From JAOAGA01 sp964540515 (GTDB lineage: Bacteria; CALINM01): a stretch of 64,000 bases of DNA. Shown here piece by piece: positions 31,949-41,244 of this stretch. Within the stretch, counting starts at the first letter, position 1. Each line of letters begins with the position of its first letter. The notes below the pieces were generated by a model. The model did no database searches, was not told the origin of the DNA, and saw only the letters and a list, made by a program, of their open reading frames with translations. The position numbers and the translations under genes were made by a program. The stretch covers positions 67,790-131,789 of the forward strand of contig CAZIMS010000008.1 of assembly GCA_964540515.1 (NCBI GenBank), read 5' to 3'.

Positions 31949-33518
31949 GGAGTTACTTAAAGAAAGTCTTATCGAAAGAAAAGAAGGGGTTGTTAAGGCT
32001 ACGATTGTAAAAAAGTTTAGCGATGGAGTGATGATTAATCTCGGTTTTAAGAGCGATAAGTTCTTGCCAAAGACTGAGTTTTTAGATAGTGAATGGGACA
32101 AACTGAATGTTAATGATGAGATAGAGATTTTAGTTAATGGTAGTGATGTTTCTTATAAAGAGGCAAGAAAAAAGATTGCCTTTGAGGAGATAAAATCTGC
32201 CTATGAATCAAAAGAATATCTTGAAATTGTTATTAAATCAGAGACTAAAGGTGGTTATATAGCTGATTATAAAGGATTTCAAATTTTTGTGCCTGGTTCT
32301 CAAACAAGGGGTAAAAGGGATATTAAAACAGGGGATGTCTATAGGGCTTTTGTCAAGAAGATAGAAGATAGAGGTAGCAATATAGTCTGTTCCATAAGTG
32401 ATTATGAGAACTATTTAAAAAATCAAGCTTTAGAAAAATTTTTTGATACCTATAACTTAGGTGATATAGTTGATGGAGAGGTTAAGAATATAATTGATAA
32501 AGGCGTTTTTGTAAGTTTTGGTTCTGTTGAGGGTTTTATCCCCTTTTCAGAGATAACCCACAAAAGGATTAAGACACCAGGTGAGTTTTTTAGAACTAAC
32601 CAGAAGGTTAAGGCAAAGATAATCAGAATAGAAAAGGAAAACAAGAGAATAGTATTAAGTGCAAAAGCTTTAGAAAGGGAGCCCTTTGAAGTTTTCATAT
32701 CTAAATATAATGAAGGTGATAGGGTTGAGGGTATTGTAAGAAACATTATAGATAAGGGGGTTTTTGTTGAAGTTTTAGATGGCTTGGATGGTTTTCTTCC
32801 CCTTTCTGAGATATCTTGGACAGAAAGAGTAAAAAAACTTGATAAATATTTTAAGATTGGTGATAAAATATCTGTATTAATTAAAAGTATAGACAAAAAG
32901 AACAAGAAGCTCTCTCTAAGTTTTAAAGATCTGATCAACAACCCCTGGGAGGAGTTTAAAGAGAAAAACCCAGAGGGTACAGTAATTACCGTTGTTTTAA
33001 AAGATATAGTTGATAAGGGGTTGGTGGTTAATACTGAGAGCGGGATAGAGGCTTTTATACCCAATGAAAATATAGGTTATGGTAGAGTTTCTGAAGAAAA
33101 GAAAAACTACAAAAGAGGTGACAAAATTGAGGCAAAAGTTACAGATATAGATGTTTCTCGAAGAAGAATTATTTTGTCAATTAAAGACCTTCTTGATGAC
33201 CCCTTCAATATTGCTTTAGCTAATATTAAGGTTGGTAATGAGGTAAAGGCAAAAATTATTGGTCTTACAGAAAATGTAGTATTTTTTGAGCTAATGCCTA
33301 AGGTGGAAGGGATAGTAAAAAGGAGAGAGTTTAAGAAAGATGAGGAGTTAAAAATTGGTGCCGAGCACTCAGTTCTTGTTATTGGTGTAGATGAGCAGAA
33401 AAGAAAGTTTATTTTAAGTATAGAAGAGCTTAAAAGGGCAAATGAAAAGAAAGAATTAGAAGAACATAAACAAAAAAATAAGATAAATGTTACTTTGGGA
33501 GACTTCTTTAAAAAATGA
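31932..33518 (+). CDS. rpsA: Ribosomal protein S1 / S1-domain RNA-binding protein
   Basis: A 528-aa protein with six OB-fold S1 repeats: two divergent N-terminal ribosome-binding ones (about 15-165), then GDIVDGEVKNIIDKGVFVSF, GDRVEGIVRNIIDKGVFVEV and GTVITVVLKDIVDKGLVV, and a weak sixth. The start is ATG 31932, 7 bp after GGGGAGG, giving a 17-bp overlap with ispH. It helps mRNA binding at the 30S subunit. The repeats are similar enough that the opposite strand shows a long spurious frame. Confidence 0.93.
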   Translation: MEEKFEELLKESLIERKEGVVKATIVKKFSDGVMINLGFKSDKFLPKTEFLDSEWDKLNVNDEIEILVNGSDVSYKEARKKIAFEEIKSAYESKEYLEIVIKSETKGGYIADYKGFQIFVPGSQTRGKRDIKTGDVYRAFVKKIEDRGSNIVCSISDYENYLKNQALEKFFDTYNLGDIVDGEVKNIIDKGVFVSFGSVEGFIPFSEITHKRIKTPGEFFRTNQKVKAKIIRIEKENKRIVLSAKALEREPFEVFISKYNEGDRVEGIVRNIIDKGVFVEVLDGLDGFLPLSEISWTERVKKLDKYFKIGDKISVLIKSIDKKNKKLSLSFKDLINNPWEEFKEKNPEGTVITVVLKDIVDKGLVVNTESGIEAFIPNENIGYGRVSEEKKNYKRGDKIEAKVTDIDVSRRRIILSIKDLLDDPFNIALANIKVGNEVKAKIIGLTENVVFFELMPKVEGIVKRREFKKDEELKIGAEHSVLVIGVDEQKRKFILSIEELKRANEKKELEEHKQKNKINVTLGDFFKK

Positions 33519-34417
33519 AGAAGAAAAGAGTTATTATAGCTATCGGTATAATAATATTTCTACTAATAGTTGTATCTCTTATAGATAATTTCTTTGGAGG
33601 TGGCTATAGCAAATCAGTTGCCTCTGATAAGATAGCTATTGTAGAAATTATAGGTGTTATTAAATCTTCCGATGAGATAATAAGACAGTTGGCCGAGTTT
33701 GGTAAGGATAAGAAAGTTAAGGCAATAGTTCTAAGGATTGATTCACCCGGAGGTGCCGTTGGACCTTCTCAGGAAATCTATAGAGAGGTTATGAAGATTA
33801 GAAAGGAAAAACCAGTAATAGCATCCATAGGTACCTTAGGTGCCTCAGGAGGCTATTATATAGCAGCCTCTGCTACAAAGATTGTTGCTAATGAAGGTTC
33901 TATTACAGGAAGTATTGGTGTGATTATTCAGTTTTTTAACTTCCAGCAGCTTTTAGGCAAGATAGGCGTAAAAGGAAATGTTATTAAAAGTGGTGAGTAT
34001 AAAGACTCTGGGTCACCTCTTAGAGATATGACGAAAGAAGAGAAAGAACTAATACAAGGTGTTATCGACGATGTACATAATCAGTTTGTGGAAGCTATTG
34101 TAAGGGGTAGGGGGCTTAAAAAAGAAGATGTTCAAAAGATAGCTGATGGTAGAATTATAACAGGTAGGCTTGCTAAGGAGCTTAAGCTTGTTGATGAGCT
34201 TGGCAATTTTAATGATGCCGTTGAGGTTGCAAGAAAAGTTGCTAATCTTGAAGGTGAACCAAAACTTGTATATCCAAAGAAGAAAAAAATGACTTTGCTC
34301 GAATTTTTAAATAGCTTTTCTGAAGGCGAGACGGGTTCAAAACTATATCTGCTACTTTCTGAGATAAGAATTCCCTTTTATTTATCAGATGTAATTAATA
34401 ATTTGATTAATGAGTAA
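33515..34417 (+). CDS. sppA: Signal peptide peptidase SppA (S49)
   Basis: A 300-aa short-form SppA. One N-terminal membrane helix (5-26) anchors a protease domain with LRIDSPGGAVGPSQEIY, the nucleophile Ser in LGASGGYYIAASA, GSITGSIGVI and the general-base Lys region KSGEYKDSGSPLR. It degrades cleaved signal peptides in the membrane. 4-bp overlap with rpsA and 8 bp with the next gene. Confidence 0.93.
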   Translation: MKKKRVIIAIGIIIFLLIVVSLIDNFFGGGYSKSVASDKIAIVEIIGVIKSSDEIIRQLAEFGKDKKVKAIVLRIDSPGGAVGPSQEIYREVMKIRKEKPVIASIGTLGASGGYYIAASATKIVANEGSITGSIGVIIQFFNFQQLLGKIGVKGNVIKSGEYKDSGSPLRDMTKEEKELIQGVIDDVHNQFVEAIVRGRGLKKEDVQKIADGRIITGRLAKELKLVDELGNFNDAVEVARKVANLEGEPKLVYPKKKKMTLLEFLNSFSEGETGSKLYLLLSEIRIPFYLSDVINNLINE

Positions 34418-34892
34418 AAAGATTATCATTGGTGTTGTTTCAGATACCCATTTAGACCGAGACACTGGTTCTTTTGCTGAGCTTGTGGAAAGATTTTTTA
34501 AAAGTTGTGATCTTATTGTTCATTGTGGAGATATAACAAATGAAGAGATATTTTTACCTGTAAAAAAAGATATCATAGCTGTTAGGGGTAATATGGACTT
34601 GATGAGTAAACTTCCCCTTAAGAGAGAGATAAATATACTAAATAAAAAAATTGGCATTATTCATGGTTTTGGCTCTCCCCATGGTATTAGGGAGAGGATA
34701 ATCAAAGAGTTTGGTGAGATTGATTGTATATTATATGGTCATACCCATTATCCATTCTGTGGCTATGAAAAAGGGGTGCTCTTTTTTAATCCTGGATCAG
34801 CCTTTGATAAAAGATGGGCACCTAAGAGGACAGTGGGATATCTTACTGTTACTGAAGATGATCTGCACTGTAATATAGTTGAAGTTGAGTAA
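34410..34892 (+). CDS. YfcE/MJ0936-type metallophosphoesterase
   Basis: A 160-aa calcineurin-like phosphodiesterase. Metal-binding motifs are VVSDTHLD, HCGDIT, VRGNMD, IIHGFGSP and YGHTHYP, and NPGSAFDKR closes the domain. Members hydrolyse artificial phosphodiesters; the natural substrate is uncertain. Confidence 0.9.
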   Translation: MSKKIIIGVVSDTHLDRDTGSFAELVERFFKSCDLIVHCGDITNEEIFLPVKKDIIAVRGNMDLMSKLPLKREINILNKKIGIIHGFGSPHGIRERIIKEFGEIDCILYGHTHYPFCGYEKGVLFFNPGSAFDKRWAPKRTVGYLTVTEDDLHCNIVEVE

Positions 34893-34911
34893 GCTTATAC
34901 AGAGAGGAATT

Positions 34912-35412
34912 ATGGAACATATTTATGCTCCCTGGAGAAAAGATTTTATTGAAAAGAAAGAGAAGGAAGAGGGATGTATTTTTTGTAGAAGAAAGGATCT
35001 TAACGTCTCTTTAGAAAGCTTAGTTATTTACAAAGGGAGATTAAGTTTCATTCTACTTAATAAGTATCCATATAACAATGGCCATCTTATGGTCGCTCCT
35101 TATTCCCATGTGGGAGATTTTTTAGAGTTAAAGGATGATGAGCTTTTGGATTTGTCTCAAAATATAAGGTTAGCTGTGGCTATTATAAAAAAAGCTTATA
35201 ATCCCCAGGGCTTTAATATAGGAATGAATATTGGGTCTATTGCAGGTGCTGGGGTTGCCGATCATCTTCATTGGCATATAGTTCCCAGATGGGGTGGTGA
35301 TACAAACTTTATGCCAGTAATAGGCGAGACAAAGGTTTTGCATGAGATACTGTCTGACACTTTCGATAGACTCATGCCAGTAGTAAGAGATTTGAATGTT
35401 TTTAAAAAATAA
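34912..35412 (+). CDS. HIT-family (Ap4A phosphorylase/hydrolase-like) protein
   Basis: A 166-aa HIT protein. The start ATG 34912 follows AGAGGAA and gives MEHIYAPWRKDFIE, the common start of this subfamily. CIFCRR is a zinc pair and the histidine triad is HLHWHIVPRW. It probably hydrolyses or phosphorolyses dinucleoside polyphosphates or adenylated compounds. Confidence 0.92.
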   Translation: MEHIYAPWRKDFIEKKEKEEGCIFCRRKDLNVSLESLVIYKGRLSFILLNKYPYNNGHLMVAPYSHVGDFLELKDDELLDLSQNIRLAVAIIKKAYNPQGFNIGMNIGSIAGAGVADHLHWHIVPRWGGDTNFMPVIGETKVLHEILSDTFDRLMPVVRDLNVFKK

Positions 35413-35446
35413 CTTCACTATATAATAAGATATAAAAGAGGAAGAG

Positions 35447-36427
35447 TTGGATATAAAAAGATTAATAGAAGAGGCTTTTTTAAGGGATAGTAACTCTGTA
35501 GAGCTTTTTATTGAGATCTCCAATCTTTATTCAAATAGTGGTGATATAGATAAGGCTATTAATATAAAAGAGATTCTGCTTTCTCTCTCATTAAACAAAA
35601 ACCAAAGAGAAGAAGTAATGCTTGCTTTAGCTAAAGATTTTCATGGATTAGGTATGTATGATAATGCTATCTCAGTGTTAGAAGAAGTTTTTTTGATATC
35701 AGATAATAAAGACTCTATTCTTGATATGCAATCTCACATATACTCAGAATTGAAAGAATGGAAGAAAGTGCTGGAAGCTCAGAAATTAAAGAAGATAAAA
35801 GATTACGATTTTATACTCTTTGCTCTTTGTAATTATTCAAAAGATGTCTTAACTGAGGGAGATATCAAAAAGGCAAAGTTAATATTAAAAGAGGCAGAGC
35901 TAATATCAAAAGATCATCCTCATCTGCTTTTACATTGGGTTGATATTTATTTATTGGAAGGCAACGATTCAGATATTATTGAGATAGGAGAAAAAATTAG
36001 TCAAAGTAACTTCGAGTTTTTTGGTATTTTTTTAGATAAGGTATTGAAATACTTTGAGAATAAAACTAAGGCTTTGTTTCAATTAACAATAAAACACATT
36101 AAACAAAACCCAAAAGATTTATACACTTTATATGTCTTTAGCAACTATCTCTTTTCTAATGAAAGGTATGGAGAGGTAATAAATATCTTGAAAGATACAT
36201 TATCTAAGAGTATTAAAGTTCCTGCGCTTTTAAGACTTTTTATTGAAAGCTTGAGAAAGACAGGAGAAAAGATTGATATGGTTTATTTTGATACACTTTT
36301 ACATAACCTTCCTGATTTTACAAGGTGGTTTAGGTGCTCATTTTGTGGACAAGAAGTTGAGATATACTCTTTTAACTGTATAAGATGTTCATCCATAAAC
36401 AGTCTCAAACCTCTATGGCAGAAGTAA
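35447..36427 (+). CDS. LapB-like TPR protein with C-terminal zinc ribbon, lacking the membrane anchor
   Basis: A 326-aa protein starting at TTG behind AGAGGAAGAG. At least five degenerate TPRs fill residues 15-270, and the C-terminus CSFCGQEVEIYSFNCIRCSS is a rubredoxin-like metal site, the combination found in LapB (YciM), the regulator of lipopolysaccharide synthesis through LpxC turnover. The N-terminal membrane helix of LapB is absent, and the tail overlaps mutS, so the functional equivalence is uncertain. Confidence 0.65.
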   Translation: MDIKRLIEEAFLRDSNSVELFIEISNLYSNSGDIDKAINIKEILLSLSLNKNQREEVMLALAKDFHGLGMYDNAISVLEEVFLISDNKDSILDMQSHIYSELKEWKKVLEAQKLKKIKDYDFILFALCNYSKDVLTEGDIKKAKLILKEAELISKDHPHLLLHWVDIYLLEGNDSDIIEIGEKISQSNFEFFGIFLDKVLKYFENKTKALFQLTIKHIKQNPKDLYTLYVFSNYLFSNERYGEVINILKDTLSKSIKVPALLRLFIESLRKTGEKIDMVYFDTLLHNLPDFTRWFRCSFCGQEVEIYSFNCIRCSSINSLKPLWQK

Positions 36428-38925
36428 ATAAAGAAAAAATAACCCCCATGATGAGGCAGTATCTTGAAGTAAAATCAAGATACAGTGATGCCTTTGTCTT
36501 CTTTAGAGTGGGTGATTTTTATGAGCTCTTTTATGATGATGCTATTTCTGCCTCTTCAATCCTTAATATTGCCTTAACATCAAGAGATAAAAGTGAGAAA
36601 GATGCTGTGCCTCTTTGCGGTTTTCCTTACCATTCGGTAGATAATTATATTAACAAGCTCCTTAGAGAGGGATATAAGGTTGTTATTTGTGACCAAGTTG
36701 AAGACCCTAAGTTTGCCAAAGGAGTTGTTAAGAGGGAAGTTACAAGAGTTTTTACGCCCGGCACCGTTGTTGATATGGAGAGGTTAGAGCCTAAAGAGAG
36801 CAACTACATCTTTTCTTTCTATTTTCTGAATTATAATGAGATATCTGTTGCTATGGCAGACATCTCCTGTAATAAGGTCTTCTATTTTTTAACAGATGAT
36901 ATAAAAAAAGATGTGCTTTTGAAGTTTAATCCGAAGGAGATCGTCCTTTTGGATGCTCAAAAGAATTTTTTATCCAATATCTTGAGCCAGTCAACAGTGC
37001 TTATAAGCTATATTAATATTCCTGAGAGCGATTTTGTCTCTGATGAGGTGGAAAAGAGGTCTCTTGAGTTAATCAATAAATATATAAGAGATGTTATTCT
37101 CATTAAAGATTTTAATTTTGAAGATCCTAAAAAGATATCCATAAAGGATTATCTTTATTTAGATGAAAATGCAATAAGAGACTTGGAAATTTTTGAGCCT
37201 CTTTTGAAAGGCGAGAAAAACTCTTCGCTACTCTCCATACTTGATAATACAAAAACATCTTTTGGAGGCAGGAAGTTAAGAGATTTTCTTCTGTTTCCTC
37301 TTACAGATAAAAAGGAGATAGGAAAAAGGCTTACAATTGTTGAAGAATTTATAAATAACTCTCAGATTATTGAGTTAGTAAGGGATAGACTTTCTAATTT
37401 TATTGATATTGAGAGGATTATCGGCAGCCTCCTTAACTTAAGTTTATCTCCGAGATACCTTATCTCATTAAAAAACTCATTAAAAGAAATTCCAAGATTA
37501 AAGGAGCTAATATCTGAAAGTGACTGTTTAAAAGAAAACTTTGAGATCGAGGGTTTAAATGATTTGATTGAGTTAATAGAATCTTCAATTATGCCTGATC
37601 CACCTTTTTCTTTGAAGGATGGTAATGTTATTAAAGATGGGTATAACAAAGAGCTTGATGAACTAAGAGAGGTTGTTAAAGGTAATACTGATTTTCTATA
37701 TAATTACGAACAAAGGGAGAGAGAGAGAACAGGCATATCTTCATTGAAGGTGGGATATAATAAAATATTTGGATACTATATTGAGGTAACAAAGGCAAAT
37801 CTTAAAAATGTTCCTCCTGATTATATTAGAAAACAAACTCTCGTAAATGCAGAGAGATTTATTACCGATGAGCTAAAAAGTTATGAAGATAAAGTTTTGA
37901 GTGCCTCAGCAAAGATAAAAGATTTAGAAGAGACCATATATAAAGAAGTTTTAACTTCTATTTTAATATATATACCAAAACTAAAGAAGCTTGCCGATGA
38001 GCTTTCTTTGCTTGATATATTTAGCTCCTTCGCAATAAATGCTATTAGATATAACTACTGCAAGCCTTCCTTCAATGAGAAAGGCTACATATCAATTGAA
38101 GAAGGAAGACATCCTTTTGTAGAAAGACGATTGACTACTTTTGTGCCCAATGATCTAAAACTTTCAAAGGATGACTACAATATTATGGTTATTACAGGTC
38201 CCAATATGGCTGGTAAATCTACTTATATGAGGCAGATTTCTTTGATAGCCATAATGGCTCAGATAGGTTCTTACGTACCTGCTAAAAAGGCTGATTTGCC
38301 TGTATTTGATAGAATTTTTACAAGGATAGGCACATCTGATTTTTTAGCCTCTGGCAAGAGCACCTTTATGGTTGAGATGATCGAAACGGCTAATATAATT
38401 AAAGGTCTTACAGAAAATAGTTTGATAATCCTTGATGAGGTTGGGAGAGGGACAAGTACTTTTGATGGAATGTCTATTGCTGAGGCACTTCTTGAGTATC
38501 TATCTGATAATAAGGAAAAACCCTATGTTCTTTTCTCTACTCATTATCATGAGTTGACGGAGTTAGCTAATAGAAGAAAAAATATTAGGAACTTTACTAT
38601 ACCTGCTCAGGAATGGAAAGATGATATTATATTTCTTCACAAAGTTACAGAGGGTGTAATAAATAGAAGTTACGGCATTTACGTGGCAAAGTTAGCAGGG
38701 CTTCCAGAGAGGGTGATAAAAAGAGCAAAGGAGATACTTACAAATCTTGAGAAGGCAGATATTAAGGGTTATAAAGAAAACATACTACCATTAAAAAAAC
38801 AGCCTTCACTATTCGAAGATAAAGAAAAAAAGATAGTCGAGGAGTTAGAAAATTTGAATTTGGAAAAATTAACACCCTTAGAGGCTTTTGATTTTTTAAG
38901 AAAACTAAAAAATATGTTATACTAA
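36418..38925 (+). CDS. mutS: DNA mismatch repair protein MutS
   Basis: An 835-aa MutS1. The mismatch-reading motif is VFFRVGDFYELFYDDA. The ATPase carries ITGPNMAGKSTYMRQ (Walker A), ILDEVGRGTSTFDG (Walker B) and STHYHELTEL. The C-terminus includes the short clamp region LPERVIKRAKEIL. The start at ATG 36418 gives MAEVNKEKITPMMRQYLEVK, matching the family; an ATG 33 bp upstream is possible. No mutL in the window. Confidence 0.96.
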   Translation, partial: AEVNKEKITPMMRQYLEVKSRYSDAFVFFRVGDFYELFYDDAISASSILNIALTSRDKSEKDAVPLCGFPYHSVDNYINKLLREGYKVVICDQVEDPKFAKGVVKREVTRVFTPGTVVDMERLEPKESNYIFSFYFLNYNEISVAMADISCNKVFYFLTDDIKKDVLLKFNPKEIVLLDAQKNFLSNILSQSTVLISYINIPESDFVSDEVEKRSLELINKYIRDVILIKDFNFEDPKKISIKDYLYLDENAIRDLEIFEPLLKGEKNSSLLSILDNTKTSFGGRKLRDFLLFPLTDKKEIGKRLTIVEEFINNSQIIELVRDRLSNFIDIERIIGSLLNLSLSPRYLISLKNSLKEIPRLKELISESDCLKENFEIEGLNDLIELIESSIMPDPPFSLKDGNVIKDGYNKELDELREVVKGNTDFLYNYEQRERERTGISSLKVGYNKIFGYYIEVTKANLKNVPPDYIRKQTLVNAERFITDELKSYEDKVLSASAKIKDLEETIYKEVLTSILIYIPKLKKLADELSLLDIFSSFAINAIRYNYCKPSFNEKGYISIEEGRHPFVERRLTTFVPNDLKLSKDDYNIMVITGPNMAGKSTYMRQISLIAIMAQIGSYVPAKKADLPVFDRIFTRIGTSDFLASGKSTFMVEMIETANIIKGLTENSLIILDEVGRGTSTFDGMSIAEALLEYLSDNKEKPYVLFSTHYHELTELANRRKNIRNFTIPAQEWKDDIIFLHKVTEGVINRSYGIYVAKLAGLPERVIKRAKEILTNLEKADIKGYKENILPLKKQPSLFEDKEKKIVEELENLNLEKLTPLEAFDFLRKLKNMLY
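38915..38923 (+). promoter_or_regulatory. Extended -10 promoter inside the mutS end
   Basis: TGTTATACT: TG one base before TATACT, overlapping the mutS stop and placed 8 bp before the nitroreductase ATG; no good -35. Confidence 0.45.
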
Positions 38926-38931
38926 AGCTTA

Positions 38932-39687
38932 ATGATCAAAAGATTGATAAGAATACTTTTAAACCAGAGGGCGCCTAAGAGCAATAATGAGTTTATAAAA
39001 ATTCTCTTTTCCCGTAAATCTTGCAGAAATTTTAAAGATATACCAGTTCCTAAGGAGATAATAGAAGAGGTTGTTAAAGTTGGCAATCACACACCTTCAA
39101 CTGTCAACTTACAGACTTGGAGTTTTTTCCCCTTTACAAAAGAAGAGTGGAAGGAAAAGTTTCAAAGCCCTATACCCTTTGGTGCTACTGCTGCTATTAT
39201 TATCTGTGCAGATCTAAAAAGGTTGGAGATTGTAGATAGGGTCTTTAAACAATATCCTCTCTTTTTCTATACTCTCTCTGTTATGAATGCTTCATTGGCA
39301 GCAATGAATATGACTGTTGCCGTTGAGGCTCTTGGTATGAAATCTATTATGCTTTCTCAGACAGGAAAGACAGGTATTTGTGATGTAGTCTACCTAAAAG
39401 AAAAGTTAGAGCTTCCTGATATGGTATTTCCTATAACAACTTTGGCTTTTGGGTATCCCTCTTCTGAAGTACTTTTTTCTCCACCCAAGCTTCATAAATC
39501 AGTTGTAACCCATAGAATGAAATATAATCTTGAGGCAGAAGAAGTAAAGAAATGGTTTGAAGATATGAATTTTGTCTGTAAAATGGTAGACAAAGAGCAT
39601 TTGACTGAAAAGTTTGATAAATATTTAAAATTGCTTCCACAGGCTGAGAAGGAGTTAAATGCAATACTCGAAGAGATTAAGAGTTAG
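38932..39687 (+). CDS. Nitroreductase-family FMN protein
   Basis: A 251-aa member of the nitroreductase fold. SRKSCRNFKDIPVPKEIIEEVV and HTPSTVNLQTWSF are the FMN-binding start of the domain, and TTLAFGYP ends it. The preceding 20 residues and a ~60-aa helical C-terminal extension are unusual. Substrates not predictable. The gene ends within the amidase gene (29-bp overlap). Confidence 0.85.
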   Translation: MIKRLIRILLNQRAPKSNNEFIKILFSRKSCRNFKDIPVPKEIIEEVVKVGNHTPSTVNLQTWSFFPFTKEEWKEKFQSPIPFGATAAIIICADLKRLEIVDRVFKQYPLFFYTLSVMNASLAAMNMTVAVEALGMKSIMLSQTGKTGICDVVYLKEKLELPDMVFPITTLAFGYPSSEVLFSPPKLHKSVVTHRMKYNLEAEEVKKWFEDMNFVCKMVDKEHLTEKFDKYLKLLPQAEKELNAILEEIKS

Positions 39688-41242
39688 CTTAATTTTATTA
39701 GCCTTTTTTTTAATACTTACTGGAGCTAAAAACAATAAATCTAAAAAAAATAAGGGACCATCTCTTTTTGAGAAGATCAAGGCAGAATATTTAGTCTATA
39801 AAAACTCAAAAGATGAGTTGAAAGACACCATTTTAAAGGGTTATATCCTCAAATTTGATAAATTCTCGAGAGAGGGAAAAGAGGCTGAGGTCATTGCAAG
39901 CAAATACTTTAAAGCTGATATCAATGAAAAACTTTTTGAGATAACTGGAGACAGGGCTTATTTAAATGAGGCCATTAAACTCTATGAAGAGGTTAGTAAA
40001 AGTAGGAATTCTAATCTATATTTAGCAGCACAGAAGAAGTTAGATTTGTTAAGTCCAAACAAAGGTAAGGATGATTTTATGTCTTTAGGCAGTTTTGAGA
40101 GACATAAAAATGAAAGTTCCATAAACACAGATTTTGTTAGGCTTATCAATATAAGACATTGGTCTGATAGTAATTATACAAGAGTTGTCATAGAACTGGA
40201 AAAAGCAGTTACCTTTGAGCATAGAACTTTAAAGGAAGATTTAGAAAATAAGAAGCCACCAAGGTTAATTGTGGACTTAAAAAATAGTGTCGTCAATAAA
40301 GAGCTTATAAACAATCCTATCGAGATAAATAATAATCTACTCCAGCAGATAAGGGTAGGGCAGTTTAAGGAAGATCAAGCAAGGGTGGTATTAGATTTAA
40401 GGTCTCTTGGTGCTTACAATGTTTTTACCTTAACAAATCCTTATAGAGTTGTAATTGATATATTTGCATCTGATAAGTCAGGTTCAGCAAAGACAGCACC
40501 CACTGATACAAGAAAGATACAGGAAAAAAAGATTGAGACCAAACAGTTTTTTTCAAATATAAGGTCTATAGTTATTGACACAGGTCATGGAGACCATGAT
40601 CCTGGTGCCATTGGTGTTGATGGTCTGAAGGAAAAAGATGTTGTCCTTGATATAGGCTTAAGGCTTGGAAGAATGCTAAAAGAGTTCCATCCTGATATAG
40701 AGATTCACTATACAAGAGAGAGTGACATATTTCTCCCGCTTGAAGAGAGAACTGCCTTTGCTAACTCAAAGAAGGCTGATCTATTTATCTCCATCCATGC
40801 CAATGCAAGTAAAAATAAATCGGCCAGTGGTATTGAGACATATTTTCTAAATTTTGCAAAGGAAAAACGTGCAATGGAGGTAGTCGCAAGAGAAAACGCA
40901 ACTACCTTAGAAGGTGTTGATGAGGTACAGACAATTTTAAAAGATCTGCTTTTGAGTAGTAAATATAATGAATCAAGCATGTTTGCATCGGTAATACAAA
41001 AAAATCTTGTTTCAAGACTATCTCAAGAATACAGCGATATCGTTGATTTAGGAGTAAAGCAAGGTCCCTTTTTTGTCTTACTCGGCTCAGCCATGCCAAG
41101 TATTTTAGTGGAGGTTTCCTTTATTACCCATCCCATTGAAGGAAAGAGACTTGCCACTGAGGCATACAGAGAAAAAATTGCAGAGGGTATTTTTAATGGC
41201 ATTAGAGAGTACATTGAAAGGACTGCTTTAGTTAAAAATTAG
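39659..41242 (+). CDS. N-acetylmuramoyl-L-alanine amidase with AMIN domain (AmiC-like)
   Basis: A 527-aa exported peptidoglycan hydrolase: signal peptide (1-23), a helical spacer, an AMIN targeting domain (about 160-280, INIRHWSDSNYTRVVIELEK), a short linker and Amidase_3 with zinc ligands in VIDTGHGDHDPGAIG, FISIHANAS and catalytic Glu in LVEVSFITHP. It likely splits septal peptidoglycan during cell separation. Confidence 0.92.
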   Translation: MQYSKRLRVSLILLAFFLILTGAKNNKSKKNKGPSLFEKIKAEYLVYKNSKDELKDTILKGYILKFDKFSREGKEAEVIASKYFKADINEKLFEITGDRAYLNEAIKLYEEVSKSRNSNLYLAAQKKLDLLSPNKGKDDFMSLGSFERHKNESSINTDFVRLINIRHWSDSNYTRVVIELEKAVTFEHRTLKEDLENKKPPRLIVDLKNSVVNKELINNPIEINNNLLQQIRVGQFKEDQARVVLDLRSLGAYNVFTLTNPYRVVIDIFASDKSGSAKTAPTDTRKIQEKKIETKQFFSNIRSIVIDTGHGDHDPGAIGVDGLKEKDVVLDIGLRLGRMLKEFHPDIEIHYTRESDIFLPLEERTAFANSKKADLFISIHANASKNKSASGIETYFLNFAKEKRAMEVVARENATTLEGVDEVQTILKDLLLSSKYNESSMFASVIQKNLVSRLSQEYSDIVDLGVKQGPFFVLLGSAMPSILVEVSFITHPIEGKRLATEAYREKIAEGIFNGIREYIERTALVKN

Positions 41243-41244
41243 TT

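Noticed and set aside
32450..33064. 204-codon minus-strand frame inside rpsA
   Set aside because: Shadow of the repeated S1 domains; no ribosome-binding site and no family resemblance.
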